Below are positions 26,586 through 35,509 of a DNA stretch of 64,000 bases, piece by piece. The notes beneath the pieces are model-generated. The model made no database searches and was not told the origin of the DNA. It saw only the letters and a program-made list of their open reading frames with translations. Numbering within the stretch: position 1 is the first letter of the stretch; every line of letters begins with the position of its first letter. The stretch is from Bradyrhizobium ontarionense. GTDB lineage: Bacteria; Pseudomonadota; Alphaproteobacteria; Rhizobiales; Xanthobacteraceae. The stretch spans positions 8,051,001-8,115,000 of the forward strand of contig NZ_CP088156.1 of NCBI RefSeq assembly GCF_021088345.1. The letters run 5' to 3'. The position numbers and the translations under genes were made by a program.

Positions 26586-28808
26586 TTGCAAAGCACGATC
26601 GGATCGCGCGCGTTCCAGAACGCGCGCATGCAGAAGAAGAACCGCAAGCAGGCCGATGGCCTGCTGCCGCAAGCCGTCACGGCCTACCGCGGCGGCCGGC
26701 ATGCGGATGCACAGGCGGTCTGCGGACAGATCCTGGCGCTCGTGCCCGATCATTTCGAGGCCCTGCACCTTCTGGGCGCCTCCGCGCTCGACAGCGGCCG
26801 GCTCGATCTGGCCGAGCAGGCGCTGACCCGTGCCGTTGCGGTCGAGCCGCGCAATGCCGAGGCTCAGGCCAATCTCGGCCTCGTCCTCTCCAGCATGAAG
26901 CGCTACGAGGAAGCCCGCGCCGCCCAGGAGCGCGCCATCGCCTTGAAGCCGAATTTCGCAACCGCGCTGACCGGTCTCGGCAATACGTTCATGAACATGC
27001 GGCTGTTCGAGCAGGCGATCGAGGCGCATGACCGGGCCATCGCGGTCAAGCCCGATTTCGCCGACGCCTACTGTAACCGCGGCATGGCGCAGCTGCTTCT
27101 GCTGCGGAACGAAGAAGCGCGACAGAGCTTCGAGCGCGCCTTGGCGTTGGCGCCGCGGCACATGCAGGCGACCTTCGGCAAGGGGCTGGTCAGCATCAAT
27201 CTGAGGCATTTCGACCAGGCTCTCGCAGCCTTCAACGCGGCGCTCGCCATGAAGCCGGGAACGGCCGCCGTGATCGCGCAGCGTGGCCGGCTCTACATCC
27301 AGATGGGACGGTTCAAGGAGGCCGAGGCGGATTTCGACGCCGCGCTGGCCACTGATCCGATGCTGGAGGCTGCGCTGCTCGGCAAGGCCCATGTCTGCGT
27401 GCTCACCGAACGGATCGCTCCGGCCATGGCCGCCTGCCAACGGGTGCTGGAGCACAATCCGGCGTCGGAGATCGCGCTGGTCTGGCTCGGCGCCTGTTTC
27501 GCCAAGCAGGGCGATACGGCCACCGCAATCCAGCACTTCGACCGCGCGCTCGAGATCAAACCGGATTTCGAGGACGCGATCATGAAGAAGATCTTCGCGC
27601 TCGATTTCTATCCCGAGGCGGATGTCGCCGTGCATCAGGCCGTCAGGCGCGAATGGTGGGACCGCATCGGCGCCCACATTCCGCAGCGGCAACTCGCGTC
27701 CGTCGACCGCGACGCAGGTCGGCGTATCACGATCGGCTATGTGTCGTCCGACTTCCGCAGCCATTCGGCGGCGCTGACCTTCCTTCCGGTGCTGCGCCAT
27801 CACGACCACGGGGCCTTCGAGGTCATCTGCTATTCCTGCTCGCCGTTGGTGGACTCGGTGACGGACCAGTGCAAGGCGGTCGCCGATGGCTGGGTCGACT
27901 CATGGCAGTTGTCGGATGATGAGCTTGCCGATCGCATCCAGTCGGACCAGGTCGACATTCTCGTCGACCTCTCGGGTCATTCGGCCGGCAATCGCCTCAC
28001 GGTGTTCGCGCGCAAGCCCGCTCCGATCCAGGTCACGGCTTGGGGCAACGCCACCGGCACCGGTCTGCCGACGATGGACTACTTCTTTTCCGATCCGGTC
28101 ACGGTGCTGCCGGCCGTTCGGCCGCTGTTCGCCGAGCAGGTCTACGACCTGCCGGCGCTGATCACGACCGATCCGCTGCCGGGCGCGCAGCCGACGCCGC
28201 TGCCGATGCTGCGCAACGGCTACGTCACCTTCGGCGTCTTCAACCGCATCGACAAGATTTCCGATCACGTGCTTGCCGTCTGGTCGGCACTGCTCCGGGC
28301 GCTTCCCGATGCCCGCGTCGTGATCAAGAACGGCGCGCTGGACGACACATTCCTGCGTGACGGGCTGATCTCGCGCTTCGTCGCTCACGGCATCGGCGAG
28401 AGCCGGCTCACTTGTATGGGCGCATCGATGCGGCAGGAGCACATCGCAGCCTTCGCCGACATCGACATCTCGCTCGATCCGTTCCCGCAGAATGGCGGCG
28501 TGAGCACCTGGGAGTCGCTGCAAGCGGGTGTTCCGGTCGTCGCCAAGCTGGGCAACAGCTCGGCGTCGCGGGCCGGTGGCGCGATCGTCAAGGCGATCGG
28601 GCTCGACGATTGGGTTGCCGAGGACGATGACGGCTACATCGCGATCGCCCTGAGACATGCCGCGCAGCCCGCCGAGCTGGCGCGTGTCAGGGCGGAGCTG
28701 CCGGCGCGGGTTGCGAATTCTGCGGCGGGCAATGTCGAGACCTACACGCGCAAGGTCGAGGAAGGCTACCGGCAGTTCTGGCGCCGCTATTGCGCGGAAG
28801 CCGGCTGA
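26586..28808 (+). CDS. TPR plus GT41 glycosyltransferase (OGT/SPINDLY-like), copy 1
   Basis: A 740-residue protein. Residues about 20-350 are tetratricopeptide repeats (for example ALTGLGNTFMNMRLFEQAIE). Residues about 375-740 are a GT41 catalytic region with IGYVSSDFRSHSAAL, VDLSGHSAGNRL, and the UDP-site-like segment DPFPQNGGVSTWESLQAGVPVV. Bacterial relatives are O-GlcNAc transferase-like enzymes that may glycosylate proteins or act in surface polysaccharide assembly. The start is TTG with a GGAGAG site. This is the most divergent of the three tandem copies, with GNATGTG where the others have GSGTGTG. Acceptor unknown; no signal peptide, so cytosolic. Confidence 0.9.
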   Translation: MQSTIGSRAFQNARMQKKNRKQADGLLPQAVTAYRGGRHADAQAVCGQILALVPDHFEALHLLGASALDSGRLDLAEQALTRAVAVEPRNAEAQANLGLVLSSMKRYEEARAAQERAIALKPNFATALTGLGNTFMNMRLFEQAIEAHDRAIAVKPDFADAYCNRGMAQLLLLRNEEARQSFERALALAPRHMQATFGKGLVSINLRHFDQALAAFNAALAMKPGTAAVIAQRGRLYIQMGRFKEAEADFDAALATDPMLEAALLGKAHVCVLTERIAPAMAACQRVLEHNPASEIALVWLGACFAKQGDTATAIQHFDRALEIKPDFEDAIMKKIFALDFYPEADVAVHQAVRREWWDRIGAHIPQRQLASVDRDAGRRITIGYVSSDFRSHSAALTFLPVLRHHDHGAFEVICYSCSPLVDSVTDQCKAVADGWVDSWQLSDDELADRIQSDQVDILVDLSGHSAGNRLTVFARKPAPIQVTAWGNATGTGLPTMDYFFSDPVTVLPAVRPLFAEQVYDLPALITTDPLPGAQPTPLPMLRNGYVTFGVFNRIDKISDHVLAVWSALLRALPDARVVIKNGALDDTFLRDGLISRFVAHGIGESRLTCMGASMRQEHIAAFADIDISLDPFPQNGGVSTWESLQAGVPVVAKLGNSSASRAGGAIVKAIGLDDWVAEDDDGYIAIALRHAAQPAELARVRAELPARVANSAAGNVETYTRKVEEGYRQFWRRYCAEAG

Positions 28809-28878
28809 GTGCCGCCTGCGGCTGCATCGAGCGAGGCTGCAACAAGTCCACTCTGTCGATCTACGCGTCACCCCCGGT

Positions 28879-28883
28879 GGAGG
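28879..28883 (+). promoter_or_regulatory. Ribosome binding site for the GTG start of TPR-GT41 copy 2
   Basis: GGAGG lies six bases before the GTG at 28890, within a leader (GGAGGCCATCT) that is identical before copy 3. No ATG lies near this position in frame. Confidence 0.7.
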
Positions 28884-28889
28884 CCATCT

Positions 28890-31109
28890 GTGGCAAGCGA
28901 TGTCGGTTCCCGCGCGTTTCAGAATGCGAGGCTTCAGAAGAAGCATCGCAAGCAGGCCGATGCGCTGATGCCCGCGGCCGTCGCCGCCTATCGCGGTGGT
29001 CGCCGGGCCGAAGCCCAGGCGATCTGCGGACAGATCCTGGCGCTGTTGCCCGACCATTTCGATGCCCTGCATCTGCTCGGCGTGTCGGCGCTCGACAGCG
29101 GCCAGCTCGATCTCGCCGAGCAGGCCCTGACGAAGGCGGTGGAAATCGAGCCGCGTCATGCCGAGGCGCTGTCCAATCTCGGCCTCGCGCTGTTCAACCG
29201 GAAGCGCTACGACGAGGCCCGCAAGGCTCAGGAGCGCGCGATCGCGCTGAAGCCTGCGCTCGTGGTCGCGCAGACCGGCCTTGGCAATACGCTGATGCGC
29301 CTGGGCCAGCCGGCCGAGGCGATCGTCGCTCACGACCGAGCGATCGCGCTGAAGCCTGATTACGCCGATGCCTATTGCAATCGCGGCATGGCGCTGCTGC
29401 CGCTCAACCGAAATGAGGACGCCAACCAGAGTTTCGATCGCGCGCTGTCGCTCAACCCGCGCCACATGGAGGCGATGTTCGGCAAGGGGCTGGCCAGCAT
29501 CAACCTGCGTCACTTCAACGAGGCGCTCGCGGCCTTCGATGCCGCGCTCGCGATCAAGCCCGGCGCAGCGCAGGTGCTGGCGCAGCGCGGGCGGCTGCAT
29601 CAGATCGCCGGGCGCTTCGACCAGGCGAGGGCGGATTTCGATGCCGCGCTGGCCGGTGATCCGATGCTGGAGATGGCGCTGCTCGGCAAGGCCCAGCTCG
29701 GCCATTTCAAGGACGTGGCGCAATCGGTGGATGCCTGCCGCAAGGTGCTGGAGCAGAACCCGCGCTCCGAGGATGCCTGGCTGTGGCTCGGCGTCTGCTA
29801 CGGCAAGCAGGGCGAGGTCAGTGCTGCCGTCGCGCATTTCGACCGGGCCTTGGAGATCAGGCCCGACTTCGCGGAGGCGATGACCGCAAAGATCTTCACG
29901 CTCGAATTCATGCCCGATGCCGACTTCGAACTGCATCAGGCCGTCAGGCGCGAATGGTGGCAGCGGATCGGCAGCCACGTCGCCCGCAGACCGTTGCCGC
30001 CGCGCGATCTCGATCCGGAGCGGCGCCTCACCATCGGCTACGTCTCCTCGGATTTCAGGAATCACTCGGCCGCGCTGACCTTTCTGCCGGTGCTGAAGCA
30101 TCACGACCGGCAGGATTTCCGCGTCGCCTGCTATGCCTGCTCGCCTGTCCAGGACGCCGTCACGGCGCAATTCCGTGCCTGCGCCGACCTCTGGGTGGAT
30201 GCCTCGCAGATGTCCGACGACGAACTGGCCGATCGCATCGAGGCCGACGGCGTCGATATCCTGGTCGATCTCTCCGGCCACTCCGCCGGCAACCGTCTGC
30301 CGCTGTTTGCCCGCAAGCCCGCGCCGGTTCAGGTGACGGCGTGGGGCAGCGGCACCGGCACCGGCTTGCCGACCATCGACTACTTCTTTGCCGATCCGGT
30401 CACGGTGCCCGAGGCCACGCGGCATTTGTTCGCCGAGCAGGTCCATGATTTGCCCGCGGTGATCACCACGGAAGCCTTGCCGGGCGTGCAGCCGACGCCG
30501 CTGCCGATGCTGCGCAACGGCCACGTGACCTTCGGCGTGTTCAATCGGCTCGACAAGATCTCCGATCCGGCGCTGATGGTCTGGACGCGCATCATGCGAG
30601 AGCTGCCGGACTCGCGCATCGTGCTCAAGAGCGGCTCGCTCGACGATCCCCTGCTGCGTGACCGCCTGCTGGCCCGCTTCGCCGCGCAAGGCGTGACGCA
30701 GGAGCGCATCATTTGTCTCGGCTGGTCGACACGCGAGCAGCAGATCGCGCAGTTTGCTCTGGTCGATATCTCGCTCGACCCGTTCCCGCAGAATGGCGGC
30801 GTCAGCACCTGGGAATCGCTGCAGGCCGGCGTTCCCGTCATCGCCAAGCTCGGACGGAGCGCGGCGTCGCGCGCCGCCGGGGCCATCGTCACGGCGACAG
30901 GGCTCGGCGACTGGGTGGCCGAGGACGATGACGGCTACGTCGCGATCGCGTTGAAGCACGGAGCGGAGCCGGCCGAGCTGGCGAAGCTGCGGGCCGAACT
31001 GCCGGCAATGGTTGCCAACTCCGCGGCCGGCAATGTCGAGATCTACACGCGCAAGGTCGAAGAAGGCTATCGCCTGTTCTGGCGTCGGCATTGTGCCGGC
31101 GCCGGCTGA
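28890..31109 (+). CDS. TPR plus GT41 glycosyltransferase (OGT/SPINDLY-like), copy 2
   Basis: A 739-residue paralogue of the preceding gene, same architecture: TPR array (about residues 20-350) and GT41 domain with IGYVSSDFRNHSAAL, VDLSGHSAGNRLPLF and DPFPQNGGVSTWESLQ. The GTG start is favoured by the GGAGGCCATCT leader and by alignment of the ASDVGSRAFQNARLQKK N terminus with copies 1 and 3. Long identical blocks are shared with copy 3, including LPLNRNEDANQSFDRALSLN versus LPLNRNAEANQ. The three genes are probably one transcript with spacers of 81 and 85 bases. Acceptor unknown. Confidence 0.9.
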   Translation: MASDVGSRAFQNARLQKKHRKQADALMPAAVAAYRGGRRAEAQAICGQILALLPDHFDALHLLGVSALDSGQLDLAEQALTKAVEIEPRHAEALSNLGLALFNRKRYDEARKAQERAIALKPALVVAQTGLGNTLMRLGQPAEAIVAHDRAIALKPDYADAYCNRGMALLPLNRNEDANQSFDRALSLNPRHMEAMFGKGLASINLRHFNEALAAFDAALAIKPGAAQVLAQRGRLHQIAGRFDQARADFDAALAGDPMLEMALLGKAQLGHFKDVAQSVDACRKVLEQNPRSEDAWLWLGVCYGKQGEVSAAVAHFDRALEIRPDFAEAMTAKIFTLEFMPDADFELHQAVRREWWQRIGSHVARRPLPPRDLDPERRLTIGYVSSDFRNHSAALTFLPVLKHHDRQDFRVACYACSPVQDAVTAQFRACADLWVDASQMSDDELADRIEADGVDILVDLSGHSAGNRLPLFARKPAPVQVTAWGSGTGTGLPTIDYFFADPVTVPEATRHLFAEQVHDLPAVITTEALPGVQPTPLPMLRNGHVTFGVFNRLDKISDPALMVWTRIMRELPDSRIVLKSGSLDDPLLRDRLLARFAAQGVTQERIICLGWSTREQQIAQFALVDISLDPFPQNGGVSTWESLQAGVPVIAKLGRSAASRAAGAIVTATGLGDWVAEDDDGYVAIALKHGAEPAELAKLRAELPAMVANSAAGNVEIYTRKVEEGYRLFWRRHCAGAG

Positions 31110-31181
31110 GTGCCGTCTGGTACGGCATGAAGCGGTGCCGGAGTTCAAGTCGGTCCATGCTGTAGGTTTTGCACGTCACCT

Positions 31182-31188
31182 GGGGAGG
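31182..31188 (+). promoter_or_regulatory. Ribosome binding site for the TTG start of TPR-GT41 copy 3
   Basis: GGGGAGG lies six bases before the TTG at 31195. The same GGAGGCCATCT leader precedes copy 2, so the site and start codon position are conserved while the start codon itself differs (TTG versus GTG). Confidence 0.7.
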
Positions 31189-31194
31189 CCATCT

Positions 31195-33414
31195 TTGGCA
31201 AGCAATGTCGGGTCTCGCGCCTTCCAGAATGCGAGGCTTCAGAAGAAGCATCGCAAGCAGGCCGATGAGCTGCTGCCGCGCGCCGTCGCGGCCTATCGCG
31301 CCGGCCGGCCGGCCGAGGCGCAGGCGATCTGCGGTCAGATCCTGGCGCTGCTGCCCGACCATTTCGATACCCTGCATCTGCTCGGCGTGTCGGCACTTGA
31401 TGGTGGCCAGCTCGATCTGGCCGAGCAGGCCTTGATCCAGGCCGTCGAGATCGAGCCGCGCAATGCCGAGGCGCTGTCCAATCTCGGCCTCGCGCTGTTC
31501 AACCGCAAACGCTACGAGGAGGCGCGCAAATGCCAGGAACGGGCGATCGCGCTGAAACCCAATCTGGTGGTCGCGCTCACCGGTCTCGGCAACACGCTGA
31601 TGCGCCTGGGCCGGCCGGACGAGGCGATTGCGGCCCACGATCGGGCGATTGCGCTGAAGCCTGATTACGCCGACGCCTATTGCAACCGCGGCATGGCGCT
31701 GCTGCCGCTCAATCGCAATGCCGAGGCCAATCAGAGCTTCGATCGGGCGCTGTCGCTCAACCCGCGTCACATGGAGGCGATGTTCGGCAAGGGGCTGGCG
31801 AGCATCAACCTGCGTCATTTCAACGATGCGCTGGCGGCGTTCGATGCCGCGCTCGCGATCAGGCCCAGAGCCGTGCAGGTGCTGGCGCAGCGCGGCCGGC
31901 TGCAGCAGCAGGCCGGGCAGTTCGACCAGGCCAAGGCCGACTACGATGCGGCGCTGGCGCTCGATCCGCGGCAGGACGTGGCGCTGCTGGGGTTCGCCCA
32001 GTTGAGCGTGATCAAGAACAACATCGCGCCGGCGATCGACGCCTGCCGCAAGGTGCTCGAGCAGAACCCTGCGTCTGAAGTCGCCTGGACCTGGCTCGCT
32101 GAATGCTTCTCGAAGCAGGGCGATCTCGCCACGGCCTTGCAGCACGTCGAGCACGCGCTCGAGCTCAAGCCCGATTTCGGCGATGCGATCACCGCAAAGA
32201 TCTTCCTGCTCGACTTCATGCCTGACGCCGACTTCGCCCAGCATCAGGCCGTCAGGCGGGAATGGTGGACCAGGATTGGCGCCCAGATCGCGCGCCGGCC
32301 ACAGCCCTTGCGCGACCGCGATCCGGAGCGTCGGCTCACCATCGGCTATGTCTCGTCCGATTTCAGGACCCATTCGGCCGCCCTGGTGTTCCTGCCGGTG
32401 CTGCGCCATCACGATCACGAGGCGTTCAAGGTCGTCTGCTATTCCTGCTCGCCGCTGCGAGACGTGATGACGGAGCAATGCCGCGCTACAGCCGACGTCT
32501 GGGTCGATGCCTGGCAGATGTCCGACGAGGAGCTGACCGACCGCATCGAAACCGACCAGGTCGACATCCTGGTCGATCTCTCCGGCCATTCCGCCGGCAA
32601 CCGTCTGCCGGTGTTTGCGCGCAAGCCCGCGCCGGTCCAGGTCACGGCCTGGGGCAGCGGCACCGGCACCGGCCTGCCGACCATCGATTATTTCTTTGCC
32701 GATCCGGTGACGGTGCCCGAGCCTGCGCGGCACCTGTTTGCCGAGCGGGTCTACGACCTGCCGGCGGTGATCACCACCGATCCGCTGCAGGGATGGCAGC
32801 CGACGCCGCTGCCGATGCTGCGCAACGGCCATGTGACCTTCGGCGTGTTCAACCGGATCGACAAGATCTCGGAGCCTGCGCTGACGCTGTGGTCCCGGCT
32901 GATGAGCGCGCTGCCGGACTCCCGGATCGTGATCAAGAATGGCGCGCTCGATGATCCCTTCCTGCGCGACGGTCTCGTCGCCCGTTTCGTGGCGCATGGC
33001 ATCGCGCAGGAGCGCATCACCTGCCTCGGCCTGTCGACGCGCGATCAACACATCGCGCAGTTCGCAGACATCGACATGTCGCTCGACCCGTTCCCGCAGA
33101 ATGGCGGCGTCAGCACCTGGGAATCGCTGCAGGCGGGGGTGCCCGTCGTCGCCAAGCTCGGTCTCAGCGCGGCCTCGCGCGCGGCCGGAGGCATCGTCAA
33201 GGCGGTCGGCCTGCACGACTGGGTAACCGAGGACGATGACGGCTACATCGCCATCGCCATGGAGCAGGCCGCGCAGCCAGCCGAGCTGGCGAAGCTGCGG
33301 GCGGAGCTGCCGGCGATGGTCGCAAGCTCCGCCGCCGGCAATGTCGAGACCTATGCGCGCAAGGTCGAGGAGGGCTATCGCCTGTTCTGGCGCCGCTTCT
33401 GCGCGTCCGCCTGA
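31195..33414 (+). CDS. TPR plus GT41 glycosyltransferase (OGT/SPINDLY-like), copy 3
   Basis: A 739-residue paralogue, TPR array followed by a GT41 domain with IGYVSSDFRTHSAAL, VDLSGHSAGNRLPVF and DPFPQNGGVSTWESLQAGVPVV. It starts at TTG with a strong GGGGAGG site. The ASNVGSRAFQNARLQKKHRKQ start matches copy 2. Differences from copy 2 are scattered in the TPR superhelix (for example LSVIKNNIAPAIDA versus LGHFKDVAQSVDA), which in OGT enzymes sets acceptor choice. It is the last of the tandem array and is convergent with the DUF1223 gene 13 bases away. Confidence 0.9.
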   Translation: MASNVGSRAFQNARLQKKHRKQADELLPRAVAAYRAGRPAEAQAICGQILALLPDHFDTLHLLGVSALDGGQLDLAEQALIQAVEIEPRNAEALSNLGLALFNRKRYEEARKCQERAIALKPNLVVALTGLGNTLMRLGRPDEAIAAHDRAIALKPDYADAYCNRGMALLPLNRNAEANQSFDRALSLNPRHMEAMFGKGLASINLRHFNDALAAFDAALAIRPRAVQVLAQRGRLQQQAGQFDQAKADYDAALALDPRQDVALLGFAQLSVIKNNIAPAIDACRKVLEQNPASEVAWTWLAECFSKQGDLATALQHVEHALELKPDFGDAITAKIFLLDFMPDADFAQHQAVRREWWTRIGAQIARRPQPLRDRDPERRLTIGYVSSDFRTHSAALVFLPVLRHHDHEAFKVVCYSCSPLRDVMTEQCRATADVWVDAWQMSDEELTDRIETDQVDILVDLSGHSAGNRLPVFARKPAPVQVTAWGSGTGTGLPTIDYFFADPVTVPEPARHLFAERVYDLPAVITTDPLQGWQPTPLPMLRNGHVTFGVFNRIDKISEPALTLWSRLMSALPDSRIVIKNGALDDPFLRDGLVARFVAHGIAQERITCLGLSTRDQHIAQFADIDMSLDPFPQNGGVSTWESLQAGVPVVAKLGLSAASRAAGGIVKAVGLHDWVTEDDDGYIAIAMEQAAQPAELAKLRAELPAMVASSAAGNVETYARKVEEGYRLFWRRFCASA

Positions 33415-33427
33415 CAGGCGGCCAAGG

Positions 33428-34132
33428 CTACAGGCGCGCGGCACCGACGATGCGTCCATCCGCGGCTTCGAGGATCACGGCGGCATCCTCGCCCTCCGGC
33501 ATCGGCTCGGTGAGGCGCAGCGCGGCGCCGCTCCAATCGGCGAGCGCGCGGACGGAGCGGACCACGTTCAGCTCCTCCAGCTTCCGGCCGCTATTCTCGC
33601 CGCGACCGATCGCCGTCTCATGCCGATGGTCGAACCCGACCAGCAGAGCGCGTCCGCGACCCTCGCCGCCGCCGATCTCCACGCTGATCTGGTTGCCGTT
33701 GCGGGCGAGCTTGATGGTCGCCGCAGTCGACCGCGCGCCTCGGGCGCGGTCGATCGCCGGTCCGACCTCGGCCCGGTTGGAGCCGACATGACTCGTCTTG
33801 CCGTCGACGACGATCTCCGGCGTGTAGGAACCGTCGCCGAAGCGGCTGCCATAGCGCGCCTGGCGATCGGTCGCCGCGGCCAGTGAGAACGGATCCTTCC
33901 AGCCGAGCCGGTCCCAATAGGTGACGTGGAAGGCCAGCGGCAGCACATCGCGCTGCTGCCGCACCAGCTCGTTCAGATAGGCATTTGCAGGTGGGCAGGA
34001 CGAGCAGCCTTGCGAGGTGAACAACTCGATCACCACCGGGCGCTCGCCGGCGGTCGCGGGCAACGGCGTGGCGCCGAGGGAGACGAGGGCCACAGCGGAC
34101 GTGAAAGCGAGTGATGCGAGGCGTGCGATCAT
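33428..34132 (-). CDS. DUF1223 thioredoxin-like secreted protein
   Basis: A 234-residue DUF1223 protein with an N-terminal signal peptide (LASLAFTSAVALVSLGATPLPATAG). VIELFTSQGCSSCPPANAYL carries a CxxC-type pair (CSSC) in a thioredoxin-like fold, and the family segment HVTYWDRLGWKDPF follows. The ATG at 34132 has GGAGG five bases upstream. Such proteins are widespread in alphaproteobacteria and thought to be periplasmic; their reaction is not known. It points toward the last TPR-GT41 gene and shares a 345-base divergent spacer with the Gfo/Idh/MocA gene. Confidence 0.9.
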   Translation of the reverse strand: MIARLASLAFTSAVALVSLGATPLPATAGERPVVIELFTSQGCSSCPPANAYLNELVRQQRDVLPLAFHVTYWDRLGWKDPFSLAAATDRQARYGSRFGDGSYTPEIVVDGKTSHVGSNRAEVGPAIDRARGARSTAATIKLARNGNQISVEIGGGEGRGRALLVGFDHRHETAIGRGENSGRKLEELNVVRSVRALADWSGAALRLTEPMPEGEDAAVILEAADGRIVGAARL

Positions 34133-34477
34133 GGGATCCTCCAGCGATCTGGTAAGAGGTCCTTCGCCGGTCGGATCCACCGCGTTACCTTCCTCACGTG
34201 ACGCACACGCAGGCGTGAAGACGGCTCGACCATTGTGGCCATGATCTGTCGCGATGCGTGAACGGGGCGCTCGCCACACGCGAAGGCCGCGCCGCAGGCC
34301 CTTCAAAATACTTCGTTTTTCGTTCTCTTCGGATGTAACTTTCTGAATCAAATCGTGTCCTGAAAAGGGTTTCCGCATTCGCCTCGCTTGAGGTGGCGTG
34401 CTAGGAGAGCTTCGACCGGCTGATTTGCAGTTCGTTAACTGTTGAGGCCAATCCGGGACATCGATGGGGTCGCTGAC
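34133..34477. other. 345-base divergent spacer, no gene seen
   Basis: The spacer between the DUF1223 gene (minus) and the oxidoreductase gene (plus). It presumably holds both promoters. A very long minus-strand open frame runs through it, but its product here has no domain and matches no start signal. No clear hairpin or terminator was found. Confidence 0.4.
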
Positions 34478-35488
34478 ATGAGTTCGAAGGGGGCGGGCCA
34501 CAAGGCCGAGATGAGGCAGGCGCTGCGGGTCGGCGTGATCGGAGCCGGCGTGATGGGCAGCAACCATGCCCGCGTGCTCGCCGGACTGCCCGACGTCCAC
34601 CTCGTCGGCGTCGTTGACCCGCTGCCGGCGCATCGCAGCCGCGTCAACGAGCTTGCGAACTGCGCGACCTTCGAGACCCTCGATGAGCTCGTGTCCGAGG
34701 GCGTCGACGCGGTCACCATCGCCGCTCCGACGCATCTGCATCATGAGCTTGCGCTCGCCTGCATCGCGCGCAAGGTGCACCTGATGGTCGAGAAGCCGAT
34801 CGCCTCCACGGTGGATGAGGGCAAGGAGATCGTCTCGGCCGCGCATCGCGCCGGCGTCACCTTGATGATCGGCCATGTCGAGCGCTTCAACCCGGCGGTG
34901 GCCGCGATCAAGAAGGCGATCGCGGGCGAGGACCTCCTGTCGATCGCCATCACCCGCGTCGGCCCGTTCCCGCCGCGCATGTCGAACGTCGGCGTCGTCA
35001 TCGATCTCGCCGTGCACGACATCGATCTCATCCGCTGGTTCACCGAATCCGACATCATCGAGGTGCAGCCGCAGCTGTCGAGCGCGGTGGCCGAGCGCGA
35101 GGACATCGCGCTGCTGCAGTTCCGCACCGCCTCCGGCGTGCTCGCTCACATCAACACCAACTGGCTGACGCCGTTCAAGGCGCGCAACGTGACAGTGGCG
35201 ACGCGCGGCAAGTACATCATGGGCGATCTGCTGACGCGCCAGGTCACCGAATGCTTCGGCTTCAAGCCGGACGGCAGCTACTCGATGCGCCATCTGCCGG
35301 TCGGTCACGACGAGCCGCTGCGCGCCGAGCTGATCGCCTTCCTGCACGCGGTGCGCTCGGGCACGTCCCCGGCCGTCACCGGTGACGAGGGCGTTGCGAG
35401 CCTCGCGATCGCCACGCAGTGCCTGGAGACTTCGAGCCATCGTCCGGCCGAGGCAGCCGCGCGCAAGCTGCGCGCTGCCGCTGGTTGA
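34478..35488 (+). CDS. Gfo/Idh/MocA-family sugar oxidoreductase
   Basis: A 336-residue NAD(P)-dependent oxidoreductase with VGVIGAGVMGSNHARVLAG at the N terminus and the conserved EKPIA motif (VEKPIASTVDEG) carrying the catalytic lysine. VDLAVHDIDLI-like IDLAVHDIDLIRWF supplies the histidine. The start is uncertain between ATG at 34478 and 34511; a TTG at 34442 would add 12 residues. It lies 21 bases upstream of a DegT aminotransferase. This pairing (dehydrogenase plus aminotransferase) is as in WbpB/WbpE of 3-amino-uronate synthesis, so it may oxidise a UDP-sugar at C3 to prepare it for amination. Confidence 0.87.
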   Translation: MSSKGAGHKAEMRQALRVGVIGAGVMGSNHARVLAGLPDVHLVGVVDPLPAHRSRVNELANCATFETLDELVSEGVDAVTIAAPTHLHHELALACIARKVHLMVEKPIASTVDEGKEIVSAAHRAGVTLMIGHVERFNPAVAAIKKAIAGEDLLSIAITRVGPFPPRMSNVGVVIDLAVHDIDLIRWFTESDIIEVQPQLSSAVAEREDIALLQFRTASGVLAHINTNWLTPFKARNVTVATRGKYIMGDLLTRQVTECFGFKPDGSYSMRHLPVGHDEPLRAELIAFLHAVRSGTSPAVTGDEGVASLAIATQCLETSSHRPAEAAARKLRAAAG

Positions 35489-35509
35489 CGCCGGCCTGTC
35501 CTTCGCCCG

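Noticed and set aside
27900..31148. A 1082-residue minus-strand open frame, and a similar 856-residue one at 30889-33459
   Set aside because: Both are antisense to the TPR-GT41 genes, repeat because those genes repeat, and have no domain of their own.
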